A DNA stretch of 64,000 nt from Gordonia sp. KTR9 (GCF_000143885.2 NC_018583.1:62001-126000); one strand, 5' to 3'. Counted from the stretch's first letter, positions 43,038-53,500 are shown. The notes: a model not told the origin generated them from the letters alone. A program made the numbers and translations.

Positions 43038-43052
43038 GATACTAGCAGTACC
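43038..43052. promoter_or_regulatory. operator-like site in the divergent DUF4873/diiron oxygenase promoter
   Basis: GATACTAGCAGTACC matches, with one difference, the reverse complement (GGTACTAGCAGTACC) of the palindrome at 50437-50451 between the TetR and MmpL paralogue 2 genes. TTGACA a few bases to the left (43017-43022) is a candidate -35 box. A shared TetR-type regulator for both promoters is the simplest reading. Confidence 0.55.
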
Positions 43053-43121
43053 AGATACTATGAGTAATGGGTACTGGGCGCCAGGCCCCGACTCCCAGCC
43101 TTGAACGACCGAGGAGAAGAC

Positions 43122-44090
43122 ATGACCGTGCAGGATGTCCAGATGAACCCCGACTTTTCGAAGGAGGGCATGGCTCGGGTGAACGGGCGTAAGCCCGTCG
43201 ACATGGAACGATCTGCGGGTCGATTGCTGCGGTCTTCCGCGGAGAAGTTCTACGACGCGGAGATCGACATCGACTGGGAGTCGCCCTGGGAGGAAGGCAA
43301 GTGCTTTCTGCCAGAGCATCGAGTGTCGCTATACGGCACCAGGCTGTGGGACAAGATGACTGAGGAGCAGCGTCGCGAGTTGGGGCGCCATGAGATCGTG
43401 AGCATCCTCAGTTTCGGCATCTACGCAGAGAATCTGTTGAGTTCAGCGCTTCTGCGCATGTCGGCGAAGGGGGCTTTAACCGATCAGAAGTCTCTATACG
43501 CGTTGACAGAGATCGGCGATGAGTCCCGCCATTCCACTATGTTCGCGCGCCTCATCAACAAGACGGGCGTGCCCCCCTACAAGCTTCCTAAGGGCTTCTT
43601 GAGCTTCGCGAAGATCCTGCATTTCGTCCCTCTCGGGCCGTCGGTGTCTGGAGCTACGCTGTTGATCGAGGAAATCCTGGACCGCGCCCAGCGCGAGGCG
43701 ATGAACGACCCCAGTATGCAGCCTCAGCTTCGCCAGCTCATGAAGATCCACGTCCTTGAGGAAGCCCGTCACATTACCTTTGCGCGACTGGAGATGATCG
43801 AAGGCATGCAGCGTCGTCGTAAGGCGACGCGCGCTTGGCACCGAGGGGTGCTTGCCGTCATCGCGAACCTGGCGTACCCGCTGCTCATTAATCCGAAAGT
43901 GTACCCCGCAGTGGGAATTAGTCGCTGGCGTGGCGTGTGGGCGCAGCAGACCAGCCCAAACTATCGGACCAACCTGCAATTTATGTCGGAGCCCATGATT
44001 CGGTTCTTCCATGAGGCGGGAATGTTGGAAGGCAAGTTCACAATGGCCATGTGGCGTGCGACGCGGAGCCTTCCCGACGATCTTCGCTGA
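43122..44090 (+). CDS. AurF-like diiron oxygenase
   Basis: ATG 43122 follows GGAGAAG; 322 residues. The ferritin-like four-helix metal site shows the repeated E/ExxH pattern: HEIVSILSFGIYAEN, TEIGDESRHSTMFARL (ExxxH-type) and MKIHVLEEARHITFARLEM (EExxH). AurF enzymes oxygenate amines, and wider family members act on fatty or carrier-bound substrates, needing electrons from a reductase. A 2Fe-2S reductase is encoded three genes downstream. It is the first gene of a five-gene same-strand cluster. Confidence 0.85.
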   Translation: MTVQDVQMNPDFSKEGMARVNGRKPVDMERSAGRLLRSSAEKFYDAEIDIDWESPWEEGKCFLPEHRVSLYGTRLWDKMTEEQRRELGRHEIVSILSFGIYAENLLSSALLRMSAKGALTDQKSLYALTEIGDESRHSTMFARLINKTGVPPYKLPKGFLSFAKILHFVPLGPSVSGATLLIEEILDRAQREAMNDPSMQPQLRQLMKIHVLEEARHITFARLEMIEGMQRRRKATRAWHRGVLAVIANLAYPLLINPKVYPAVGISRWRGVWAQQTSPNYRTNLQFMSEPMIRFFHEAGMLEGKFTMAMWRATRSLPDDLR

Positions 44091-44251
44091 TCTCCGTTCA
44101 CGCGGCCGAGCCGTCGTGATCGACATCAGTTAGACCTGTGCGGAGCATTCTCGATGGCTTCGCGATCACTTCCGCCTCAACAGATCACCTGCCGCCACTG
44201 TGCGCAGGTGATGTGTTGTGCGATCCAACCTACGAGGGAGAAAGCATAAAC

Positions 44252-45772
44252 ATGGCATCATCGACTACCCGGCGCGCCTCGCGCGCAACCGCCAAGACGG
44301 ATTCAACCAACGACCCGATTTCGACCAAGATTCTGATTATTGGAAGCGGGTTCTCTGGTCTCGGGATGGCCGCGCAGCTTAGACGTCGCGGGTATAGCGA
44401 TTTTCTGATTCTGGAGAAGGCAAGCTCCGTCGGTGGGACCTGGCGCGACAATACCTATCCGGGCTGTGCATGTGACGTTCCGTCGCTGATGTACTCGTAC
44501 TCATTCGAGAGTCGAGGTAGCTGGTCGAAGGTGTGGTCGTCACAGCCAGAAATTGAGCGGTATCTACAGGATGTCGCGGATAAGCGTGGCGTGACACAAA
44601 AGATTCATTTCGGTCAGAAGTTGGTTTCTGGATACTGGAGCGAGTCGGAGTCGCGGTGGCACCTGCGTACTGAGTCCGGACGTGAGTACATTGCTCAGTT
44701 CGTGGTGTCAGGAGTCGGTGCGCTGCATATCCCCAATTTTCCCGAAATTTCGGGGATTGAGGACTTTAAAGGCGAAGCGTTTCACTCCGCACAGTGGGAT
44801 CATTCGGTGGATCTGGAGGGCAAGCGTGTCGCCGTGATCGGCACTGGTGCCAGCGCTATCCAGTTTGTACCTTTCGTGCAGAAGGAGGCCATGTCCCTCA
44901 AGGTCTTCCAGCGAACCCCTGCCTGGGTCCTACCCCGCAAGAATTTCTCCGTTCCGCCGGCCCTGCGGACTCTTCTGAGTAAACTCCCGATTGCACGTCG
45001 TATCGCCAGGTGGTCGGTGTACTGGGGTGCGGAGAGCCTGGCCTTCGGCCTCAACGGTCACTCTAACCTCATGCGGCCAATTGAAAAGGTCGCTCGGTGG
45101 AACATTGAACGCTCCATCTCTGATCCGGCATTGCGCAAGAAACTGACCCCGTCGTATCGTATCGGCTGTAAGCGGATTCTGGGGTCAAACGACTATTACC
45201 CGGCGCTTGCGGCACCTAACACCACTGTCATCAGCGATCGGATTGAGAAGGTGACCGCTGATTCCATCATTTCTTCAGACGGTGTCGAGCATCTCGTGGA
45301 CGTTATAATTTATGCGACCGGTTTTCACGTGACTGATGGTTTCGATCAGCTCGCCCTGAAAGGTGCCACTGGCGAGGATCTCCCGTCCCACTGGCATCAG
45401 ACGGGGATTAACACGCACCTGGGCATCACGACCGAGGGTTTTCCCAACCTGTTTTTCCTCCTCGGACCCAACACGGGCCTCGGCCACAACTCAGTGGTGT
45501 TCATGATCGAGCAACAGATCAAATACATCATGAAGGCCATCGACACAGTAGAAAGCCGAGGCGCTGAGAAGGTTGACGTACGCCCGTCCGTGCAAGAACA
45601 GTTCAACACCGACATCCAGCGGAAGCTGGCCAAGGGAGTGTGGACCAACGGCGGCTGCACGAGTTGGTATCTCGACTCGCAGGGCGTCAACCGGACCGTG
45701 TGGCCGGGCTTCACATGGCAGTACTGGCGCGCCACGAAAGATTTCGAGCCCGCCGAGTACGACATCGCCTGA
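44252..45772 (+). CDS. Baeyer-Villiger-type flavin monooxygenase
   Basis: ATG 44252 follows GGGAGAAAG; 506 residues. The FAD fold is IIGSGFSGLGMAAQLRRRG and the NADPH fold is VAVIGTGASAIQFVP. The Baeyer-Villiger fingerprint FxGxxxHxxxW is present as FKGEAFHSAQW. Other family blocks are SSVGGTWRDNTYPGCACDVP and NLFFLLGPNTGLGHNS. It inserts oxygen beside a carbonyl, giving esters or lactones. With the SDR and hydrolase downstream it could convert a hydroxylated chain (alcohol to ketone to ester to cleaved products). The nearby gene set recalls the mycobacterial MymA operon. Confidence 0.9.
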   Translation: MASSTTRRASRATAKTDSTNDPISTKILIIGSGFSGLGMAAQLRRRGYSDFLILEKASSVGGTWRDNTYPGCACDVPSLMYSYSFESRGSWSKVWSSQPEIERYLQDVADKRGVTQKIHFGQKLVSGYWSESESRWHLRTESGREYIAQFVVSGVGALHIPNFPEISGIEDFKGEAFHSAQWDHSVDLEGKRVAVIGTGASAIQFVPFVQKEAMSLKVFQRTPAWVLPRKNFSVPPALRTLLSKLPIARRIARWSVYWGAESLAFGLNGHSNLMRPIEKVARWNIERSISDPALRKKLTPSYRIGCKRILGSNDYYPALAAPNTTVISDRIEKVTADSIISSDGVEHLVDVIIYATGFHVTDGFDQLALKGATGEDLPSHWHQTGINTHLGITTEGFPNLFFLLGPNTGLGHNSVVFMIEQQIKYIMKAIDTVESRGAEKVDVRPSVQEQFNTDIQRKLAKGVWTNGGCTSWYLDSQGVNRTVWPGFTWQYWRATKDFEPAEYDIA

Positions 45773-45819
45773 GCCCGAACGCACGGAGAGACACGATTCG
45801 AAGAGATGGTGGGACGACG

Positions 45820-46689
45820 GTGAGCAGTTCTAATCGGCATGACTATACCGGCAAGGTGGCAGTGATCACCGGTGCCGCGTCAGGGATCGGTCGGTCTCTG
45901 GCACTCCAGTTGGCGGAGCGAGGTGCCGCACTGGCACTGTCCGACATTGATGAGATGCACTTGAAGGAGACTGCAGAACTTTGCCGCACCACGCATGGGG
46001 CAACGGTAACCGCCGCCGTACTAGACGTTGCGGACCGCGCTGCTTTTCAGGACTATGCCGACGGAGTGCGGTCAGAGTCGGGCCACGTCGACATGGTGTT
46101 CAACAACGCCGGCGTGGCCTTGGGCGTCGACGTGGTCGACATGAGCTGGGAAGACTTCGACTGGCTCATGGGCATCAACTTTGGCGGAGTCGTTAACGGG
46201 TCGAAGGCGTTTCTGCCTCACCTGATCGCGTCCGGGGACGGACATCTCATTAACACGTCGAGCGTCTTCGGCTTGATCGGAATCCCCAGCCAAAGCGCCT
46301 ATAATGCCGCGAAATTCGGCGTCAGAGGCTTCACCGAGGCGCTCCGACAGGAGATGAAAATCAGTCGATACCCGGTCACAGTGACATGTGTGCACCCGGG
46401 GGGTGTAAAAACCAACATCGTCAACAATGCCCGAGGCGTTTCCGCCATGGGGGCAGACACCGCGACTGTCGCCTCGCTGTTCGACAGGATCGCACGAAGC
46501 ACCCCGGATAAAGCAGCGGCGACAATCCTCAAAGGTATGGACAAGAAGAGAGCGCGAGTGCTGATCGGTGCGGACGCCCGCGGTTTCGACTTCGTGGCAC
46601 GGGTGATCGGTCCCCGCTACCAGGACATCGCGGCGCCACTGACACGAGCGGGTTACGCGGTCGCACGTAGACAGGGGATCCTCAAGTGA
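45820..46689 (+). CDS. short-chain dehydrogenase/reductase
   Basis: GTG 45820 gives a 289-residue classical SDR. The NAD(P) motif TGAASGIG lies near residue 18, NNAG occurs in VFNNAGVAL, and the catalytic Ser and YxxxK appear in NTSSVFGLIGIPSQSAYNAA followed by KFGVRGF. The C-terminal part is typical of mycobacterial lipid SDRs that end with TRAGYAVARRQGI-like sequence. It probably interconverts an alcohol and a ketone for the adjacent Baeyer-Villiger enzyme. The stop overlaps the GTG of the reductase gene. Confidence 0.88.
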   Translation: MSSSNRHDYTGKVAVITGAASGIGRSLALQLAERGAALALSDIDEMHLKETAELCRTTHGATVTAAVLDVADRAAFQDYADGVRSESGHVDMVFNNAGVALGVDVVDMSWEDFDWLMGINFGGVVNGSKAFLPHLIASGDGHLINTSSVFGLIGIPSQSAYNAAKFGVRGFTEALRQEMKISRYPVTVTCVHPGGVKTNIVNNARGVSAMGADTATVASLFDRIARSTPDKAAATILKGMDKKRARVLIGADARGFDFVARVIGPRYQDIAAPLTRAGYAVARRQGILK

Positions 46690-47759
46690 CCGTCGAACCC
46701 GATTCACGTCCGGCTGCCGCGGCGGCCCGCTCACGCACCTTAACCGTCTCGGAAGTGATCCAGGAAACGAAAGACTCCGTTACCATTTCGTTCGAAATCC
46801 CCGACGCCATGGTCGAGGAATTCAAGCATACCCCAGGGCAATTCATCACCGTCAAGATCCCATCTGATCGGACCGGTCATGTCGCACGGTGCTACTCATT
46901 GAGCAGCTCGCCTCACGTCGACGACTTCCGTCTCGAGATCGGCATCAAGCGGACCGAGAACGGTTACGCATCGAACTGGCTGTGCGATAACGCGATTACG
47001 GGAATGGAATTGACCGTCCTCCCGCCGTCAGGGCATTTCACGGCGAAGAATCTCGACGTTGATTTTCTATTCTTCGCAGGAGGAAGTGGGATCACTCCGG
47101 TCTTTTCGCTGATTAAGTCGGCACTTGTGTGCGGCGGGGGCGAGGTCACACTATTCTACGCGAACCGCGATGCCGAGTCGATCATGTACGGGGGGCAACT
47201 GACGCAGATCGTCTCCGAGTTTCCTGAGCGTTTCACCGTCTTCCATTGGTTGGAGTCGGCTATGGGTATTCCGACGCCTCAGAATGTCGAGTCCGCCATA
47301 CGTGAGCACCGCGGTGCACAGATCTTCACCTGTGGTCCGGCGCCGTTCATGGATCTGGTGCAGAAGTCGGCGGAGGCCTGCGGTGTCGAGCACTCCTCGG
47401 TACATCGAGAAGTCTTCCAGTCACTGACCGGGGATCCGTTCGATACAGCCACGATGCGTCAGCTTGGTGACGACGACGGTGTGGCGACCGCTACGGTCTA
47501 TCTGAATGGGCAGTCCATCACGACTGAGTGGCCGCGCAACACGCCGTTGCTCGACGTGCTACTGGCCCAAGGCCACAATGCCCCGTACTCCTGCCGAGAA
47601 GGAGCCTGCAGCGCGTGTGTATGCAAGCTGGTCGAGGGTGATGTAGAAATGGCCCAGAACCACATCCTCGTTGAGGGTGATGTTGCCGACGGTGAACGGC
47701 TCGCATGCCAGGCACTTCCGCTGACGGATTCTGTCACGGTGAGCTTCGATGACCTCTGA
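46686..47759 (+). CDS. NAD(P)H oxidoreductase with FAD and plant-type 2Fe-2S domain
   Basis: A 357-residue reductase beginning with GTG overlapping the SDR gene. Domains in order: FAD-binding barrel (ARCYSLSSSP), NAD(P)-binding domain (FFAGGSGITPVFSLIKSAL and IFTCGPAPFMDLV) and a C-terminal ferredoxin domain with ligands in PYSCREGACSACVCKL and GERLACQALP. This PaaE/KshB-like order is used to feed oxygenases. The AurF-like diiron oxygenase four genes upstream is the probable client. Its stop overlaps the next ATG. Confidence 0.9.
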   Translation: MTVEPDSRPAAAAARSRTLTVSEVIQETKDSVTISFEIPDAMVEEFKHTPGQFITVKIPSDRTGHVARCYSLSSSPHVDDFRLEIGIKRTENGYASNWLCDNAITGMELTVLPPSGHFTAKNLDVDFLFFAGGSGITPVFSLIKSALVCGGGEVTLFYANRDAESIMYGGQLTQIVSEFPERFTVFHWLESAMGIPTPQNVESAIREHRGAQIFTCGPAPFMDLVQKSAEACGVEHSSVHREVFQSLTGDPFDTATMRQLGDDDGVATATVYLNGQSITTEWPRNTPLLDVLLAQGHNAPYSCREGACSACVCKLVEGDVEMAQNHILVEGDVADGERLACQALPLTDSVTVSFDDL

Positions 47760-48654
47760 GTTTGCGAGTGCGTCGCGAGGATCGCGTGACCTCGAGGTCC
47801 TTTCCTCCGACGGGACCAAGTTGTTCGCTCAGGAATTCGGTCCGGGCCGGGATGCTCCGCTCCTAGTCTTTAGTCACGGCTGGGCTTGTCAGGGACGTTT
47901 CTGGCGTCCGCAGGTCGAGCAGTTCGCGGCGACGCATCGGGTGGTGGTCTACGACCAACGCGGACACGGGTTGAGCGACCGGGGCCGGGTACCGTTCTCG
48001 GCGAAGCTCTTGGCCGATGATATGGAGGCCGTAGTCCGGGCAGTGGCGACTCCCGCCGACAAGGCTGTCGTGGTCGGACACAGCATGGGAGGCATGTCCA
48101 TCATGAGTTGGGCGGCTGAGTACCCCGCCTCGGTTTCGGAGCTGGCCCGCGGAGTAGTACTGGCAAGCACCGGGCCATCACAGTTGGTGGATCGGTCTAC
48201 ATTGCTCAAGGTTCCCCGACAGCTACGACCGAGACTTGAGCGGGCCTTCGCGGCCAGTCTTGCAGTCGCCGGACCCGAGATGCAGGGGACGCGTTTGTCT
48301 CGCCGCCTGATTCGTTACGGAACCCTGGGCCCGGGCGCGACTGCCGAGGTAGTCGACGAGTGCGCCGACATCGTGTTGCGATGCCCACCACAGGTGCGCG
48401 GGATGTGGGGTTCAGTGTTGGCGACAATCGACGTCAGTAAGGGGGTTGACTCGCTGGAGGTGCCGGCGACGGTCATCGTAGGTGATGCCGACAGACTGAC
48501 CCCAGCGACCCATTCAGTGGATCTCGCAGCGCGCCTGGGTCGGAAGGGCGTTCTATTTGAATTCACTCTTCTTGACAAAGTCGGTCACATGTCCAACCTA
48601 GAGGCCGTCGAAGACTTCAATTCAGCCGTGGCCAGATTAGACAAATCCGCCTGA
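47749..48654 (+). CDS. alpha/beta hydrolase
   Basis: A 301-residue hydrolase starting at ATG 47749 and overlapping the reductase gene by 11 bases. The oxyanion-hole HGW is in LVFSHGWACQGRFW, the nucleophile elbow is VVGHSMGGMS, the Asp is probably in VIVGDADRLTPATHS, and the His is in KVGHMSNLEAV. It probably hydrolyses an ester or lactone, fitting the product of the Baeyer-Villiger enzyme. It is the last structural gene of the cluster; a TetR gene follows after 85 bases. Confidence 0.88.
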   Translation: MTSEFASASRGSRDLEVLSSDGTKLFAQEFGPGRDAPLLVFSHGWACQGRFWRPQVEQFAATHRVVVYDQRGHGLSDRGRVPFSAKLLADDMEAVVRAVATPADKAVVVGHSMGGMSIMSWAAEYPASVSELARGVVLASTGPSQLVDRSTLLKVPRQLRPRLERAFAASLAVAGPEMQGTRLSRRLIRYGTLGPGATAEVVDECADIVLRCPPQVRGMWGSVLATIDVSKGVDSLEVPATVIVGDADRLTPATHSVDLAARLGRKGVLFEFTLLDKVGHMSNLEAVEDFNSAVARLDKSA

Positions 48655-48739
48655 CGCGGGTCTCGTCGACCCAACCCATGTTCACTGGCTAGTGCGTCAC
48701 TGGCGCGACAAGTCAGCCATCCTGATAACGTAGGAGGTC

Positions 48740-49492
48740 ATGTCTGTAGTCCGTCGCATCTCCGCGGCCCCGGTGAAAGTGCAGCGACGTGTGCGCGACG
48801 CTCGAAGCACGCGCTGGGACGACCACCGCGCCGTCGTCAAAGCTGAACTCGTCGATGCAGCGATACGCGCGATCGAAAAGTTCGGCGATGCCGTGAGCAT
48901 GGACGATTTTGCGGAAGAGGCTGGTGCGTCGAAGCCTAAGCTCTACCGCCATTTCGGTGACAGGGCTGGGCTCTACTCCGCCGTGGCAGCCCGTCTGGGT
49001 TCTATGATGTGGGAGTCAGCGCAGTCAACTCTGCTCTCCGGACAGGCAGACAGCACCGTCGACGAACTTTTCCGTTCAGCGGTGTCCGCATACGTATCCT
49101 TGGTTGATGAACATCCAGCGGTCGTCCGTTTCCTCATGACGAACCACATGTTCCAGTACTCTGAGTCCGGCGAGGGTGGGGCCGCAGATCAGCTGAGATC
49201 GGCAATGGAGATTATTTCCGACGAGTTCGCTCGTGGCCTCCGAGAGGTCGATGCCGAGGAGTCCCCCGTCGCCGTAGCAGTAGCCTCCATTCTGGGGGCT
49301 GGCCTATCAGCGACCCAGTGGTGGATCGATCACGGTCGGCAGAATGGAATGAGCAGGGACATGTTTGCCGCGCACCTGTGCCAGACCTCGTGGGGGATCA
49401 TAGACGGCGCTGCAGCCACAGTAGGCGTTCGATTCCATAGGGACAGGCCCTTAGGCGACCCTGGATTCGCCACTCGCCTCGACGCCGTCTGA
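48740..49492 (+). CDS. TetR-family regulator, likely for the oxygenase cluster
   Basis: A 250-residue protein from ATG 48740 (GTAGGAGGTC-like ribosome site). The DNA-binding domain is near residues 35-80: ELVDAAIRAIEKFGDAVSMD … ASKPKLYRHFGDRAGLYSAV. The C-terminal domain is typical of the mycobacterial TetR group with DEHPAVVRFLMTNHMF. It directly follows the hydrolase gene on the same strand and probably controls the cluster. It or the TetR at 49784 is the candidate for the operator at 43038. Confidence 0.88.
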   Translation: MSVVRRISAAPVKVQRRVRDARSTRWDDHRAVVKAELVDAAIRAIEKFGDAVSMDDFAEEAGASKPKLYRHFGDRAGLYSAVAARLGSMMWESAQSTLLSGQADSTVDELFRSAVSAYVSLVDEHPAVVRFLMTNHMFQYSESGEGGAADQLRSAMEIISDEFARGLREVDAEESPVAVAVASILGAGLSATQWWIDHGRQNGMSRDMFAAHLCQTSWGIIDGAAATVGVRFHRDRPLGDPGFATRLDAV

Positions 49493-49730
49493 TCCCCTTC
49501 GTACGGGTGGTCCGCCCTGTGTCACGCACGCGGCAGAACTGCTCACACAAACGGAGCGCATTTCACAATCCTGACTGCTGGCTGTCATGGGGGATCATCC
49601 TTGGTCGCCGCTCATCTTAGTAGCGGAGCGCTACAGACGGTACTGTTGACGACAGTGCCACAGTCGTGGCGGCACTCATAAGGCCCCCCTCGAGCCTTCC
49701 ATCGGTACCGCCACTGGCAGTTTCGTTCTG

Positions 49731-49746
49731 TTACCGACGGTATTGG
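49731..49746. promoter_or_regulatory. operator-like site upstream of the TetR at 49784
   Basis: TTACCGACGGTATTGG contains the reverse complement of ATACCGTCGG found at 50457. It lies about 38 bases before the GTG start, as expected for autoregulation. A second imperfect inverted repeat (GGTACTGT and ACAGTGCC) lies at 49639-49659. Confidence 0.5.
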
Positions 49747-49783
49747 TGTGCAGTCAGAGGTTCTTGATTTGGTTTCGTAGGGA

Positions 49784-50419
49784 GTGGCCAGGGTGGAAAC
49801 CATCGATTTCGACGATGTTGACCCGAGGCGGGTTCGGTCGCGTCAGCGTTTGTTGGATGCTGCGGTGACCTTGCTGAACAGTGGCGGGGTCGAAGCCGTT
49901 ACCGTGGAGGCGGTCACTCGACTGTCTCGTGTTGCTCGCACCACCTTGTATCGTCACTTCGAGAGCTCCACAGATCTGGTGGCGGCTGCCTTCGAGCGAT
50001 TGTTGCCTCAGGCCGAGACCCCCGAGACGACGACGTCGATCCGTGATGACCTGCTGAAGCTGATGCAGCGGCAGGCTGAGCTTATTGAGCATGCACCGCT
50101 GCAGTTGACGACGCTGGCATGGTTGGCAATGCTTCCCGAGCAGCCCCGGCAATCCGGGCAATCCGACGGGGATCAGAACGCGCTCGCGCCACTGCGTCGT
50201 CGAGTCGTCGAGCAGTATCGAGAACCATTCGATCGAGTTTTGACGAGTGACGTGGCCACGGCTGAGCTCGACAACTTCGATTTGACCATGGCTGTCACCC
50301 AGCTCGCGGGCCCGCTGATCTTTGCCAAGCTCACGGGCATTCGGTCGATGACCGTTGGCGATCTCGAACAGCTTGTCGACGATTTCCTCATGGCCCACCG
50401 GCGACACCAAACCTCCTGA
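49784..50419 (+). CDS. TetR-family regulator paired with MmpL paralogue 2
   Basis: A 211-residue protein with a GTG start. Helix-turn-helix region: RRVRSRQRLLDAAVTLLNSG … VTRLSRVARTTLYRHFESST followed by DLVAAAFERL. The C-terminal part holds the ligand pocket. It is followed after 86 bases by MmpL paralogue 2. The intergenic palindromes at 50437-50467 and the site at 49731 fit repression of both genes. A truncated close relative starts at 29943. Confidence 0.9.
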   Translation: MARVETIDFDDVDPRRVRSRQRLLDAAVTLLNSGGVEAVTVEAVTRLSRVARTTLYRHFESSTDLVAAAFERLLPQAETPETTTSIRDDLLKLMQRQAELIEHAPLQLTTLAWLAMLPEQPRQSGQSDGDQNALAPLRRRVVEQYREPFDRVLTSDVATAELDNFDLTMAVTQLAGPLIFAKLTGIRSMTVGDLEQLVDDFLMAHRRHQTS

Positions 50420-50436
50420 CCTCCTTCCCCATCTAC

Positions 50437-50467
50437 GGTACTGCTAGTACCGTAACGATACCGTCGG
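50437..50467. promoter_or_regulatory. double operator between TetR and MmpL paralogue 2
   Basis: GGTACT-GCT-AGTACC at 50437-50451 extends to 9-base arms (TACGGTACT and AGTACCGTA). It is followed at once by CGATACCGTCGG, related to the palindrome at 29985-30006. The sites lie 40-70 bases before the MmpL start. Confidence 0.65.
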
Positions 50468-50505
50468 TTTCGTAGACGGGCTGGGTCGAGGGTGAGGTGC
50501 TGCAT

Positions 50506-53500
50506 ATGGTGGTCCAACGTCCAAGTGGTGGGCGCTTGGCGGCGCGCCGGTTGGCGGAACGCAGCGAGTACAGCACGACATTGGGGCGGTTGGCACGGTT
50601 CACCTTGGCGCACAGATTCCTCGTCATCGGGGCGTGGGTGGCTGTGGGTATCGTCTTGGCGATTCTGTTTCCCCAGCTGGAGACGGTGGTGCGGCAGCAG
50701 TCTGTTGATCCGATCCCTGCTGGGGTTCCATCGTTTCAAGCACTCGATCAGATGGGTGGTGCGTTCGGTGAGAAGGGCGCCAAGACCACTGTTTTCGTGA
50801 CCATGGAGAACCCGAACGGGTTCACCGACGTGGCGCGGGAACGCTACGACATGCTCGTTCTGCAGCTGCGCGAAAATTTCGACGATGTGCAGTCAGTGCG
50901 GGATTTGCTTTCCGATCCGACGACGGCCGGCCAAGCCTTGAGTGAGGACGGGCAAGCCTGGTACCTGCCTGTCGGGGTCACCGGAACATTGGGAGGGCCA
51001 ACGGCCACGCATGCTGTGGAGACCGTGCGCCAAACCGCGCAGCGCGTGTTTGACGGTACGGGCACCACTGTCCATGTCACCGGGCCGACAGCCACTTTCA
51101 GTGACCAGATCGTCAGTGCTGAAAGCGATTTAGTCGTGATCACTCTGGCGACGGTGGCGCTTATCGCGATCATTCTGTTGATCGTTTACCGATCGCTGTT
51201 CACCGCGCTGGTGCCGTTGTTGGTGATCGGTGTCAGCCTCGGCGTGGGCCGTGGCATCTTGTCCGCACTCGGCGAACTCGGTATGCCGGTATCGCAGTTC
51301 ACCGTCGCGTTCATGACCGTCATCCTGCTCGGAGCCGGGGTCGACTACTCAGTCTTCTTCATCAGTCGCTATCACGAACGGCTACGCCAGGACGCCACCA
51401 CCGAGGTTGCGCTCGTGGACGCGACAGCAACTATCGGACGGGTCATCCTGGCTTCAGCTGCCACGGTGGCGCTGGCCTTTTTGGCGATGGTCTTTGGTCA
51501 GCTGAGCGTGTTCTCCACCTTGGGTCCGGCATGCGCGATCGCCATCCTCATCGGATTCCTCGCCACGGTCACCCTGCTACCACCGGTGTTGCTGTGGGCG
51601 GCACGATTCGGCTGGGGCGCACCCAGGCGAGATCTGACCCGAAAGTACTGGAATCGCGTCGCCGTGCTCGTCGTGCGGCGTCCTGTGCCGCTGCTGGCAC
51701 TAACCCTGGTCGGGCTAATCGTGCTTAGCGTCTTCGCGACGGGCATCCAGATCACCTTCGACGATCGTGAGGGGCAACCCGCGACAACCGACAGCAACGA
51801 AGGCTACGCGTTGCTCGACCGTCATTTCCCTCAAGACGTCACTATCACCGAGTTCCTCGTCGTAGATGCACCGATCGATCTCCGTACTGCCAGCGGGCTG
51901 GCCGATCTTGAGCAAATGGCCTCACGTGTATCCCAGATCCCCGGAGTGACTCGAGTCATCGGCGTTACCCGTCCCACCGGGGACAAGCTCGAGCAAGCCG
52001 AGCTGTCCTGGCAGAACGGCCAGATCGGGAACCGGCTGGCGGGTGCGGTCGACGATGGCCAGAACCGCCGCGGTGACCTCGAACAGCTCCGTACAGGCGC
52101 ATTCCAACTCGCCGACGGGCTTACTCAGCTCGACACCCAGGTACGCACCAACTTGGCCCCCCTGGCCGGCATCCTCGATCAGGCAAGCACAGCCGGGCAG
52201 CAAATTCAGCAGTACCAGCCACTACTACGCCAACTCGCCGCATCTGCACCAGCGCTCGATCGCGCTTCTCAGAATGCCCCACAGCTGGCCGCGCTCACCC
52301 GCCAAACATCTGCAGCCCTGGCAACAGTGACCTCGATCCTGCCCATCCTCGATAATGCGCCCTGGTGCACCCAAGTCCCGCAGTGCGCAGCTCTGCGCGC
52401 GCAGACCCGCAATCTCGACGCCCTACTGAGCAACGGGACCCTCGACCAGATCGCCACGCTGTCAACACAACTCGCGCAGCTGGATACACCGATCTCAACA
52501 GTCACCGACCAACTCACTTCCACCGTCAACTCACTGGGCTCCACGCTGGGAAGCATCAGCAGCCAAGACCTTCCCGGCAAGCTCACCCAACTGCAAACAG
52601 GTATCAGTCAACTCGCGGCGGGATCACGCCAACTCGCCGCCGGTGTATCCGCGCTGATCGACAGCAACCTTCAACAACTCGCCGGGATGGCCGCGCTAGC
52701 CACACAACTACAAACCTCCGCCCGCGAGACCGCCGGAACAAACTCAGCAACCGGCTTCTACCTCCCACCTCAGGCCAACGCAGACCGCCGTTTCGTCGAC
52801 GTCGCTCGCCAGTTCGTCTCGCCCGACGGCCATACCGTGCGCTACGCAATACAAACCAGCTTCGACCCCTACAGCACCGAGGCCATGCAACTGGCCGACA
52901 CAATCACCGATGTCGCACTCGCCGCCAGACCGAACACAACCCTGCAGGACTCCAACATCGCGACAGCCGGGTTCCCCGCCATCAACGCCGATCTGCAACG
53001 TCTACTCACCGAAGACTTCCGACTCCTAGCGTTGGCCACCCTCACCATCGTCGGCCTGATCCTGATACTCCTACTCCGAGCACTCATCGCGCCGCTATAC
53101 CTTCTGGGCACCGTCATACTCAACTACACCGCGGCACTGGGTATCGGCGTCCTGATCTTTCAACACATCCTCAAAACCGACATCGCCTGGCCCGTACCAC
53201 TACTGGCCTTCATAGTCCTCGTCGCGGTCGGCGCCGACTACAACATGCTTCTCATCTCTCGCCTACGCGAAGAATCCCAAAACAACATCCGCATCGGCGT
53301 CCTGAGAACCGTCACCAACACCGGATCAGTCATCACCTCGGCCGGCCTCATCTTCGCTGCCAGCATGTTCGGACTCATGGCCGGATCCATCTCGATCATG
53401 ACCCAGGTCGGACTCATCATCGGCATCGGCCTGCTGCTCGACACCTTCATCGTCCGCACCATCGTCGTGCCGACCATCGCCACACTTGTCGGCAGAGCAA

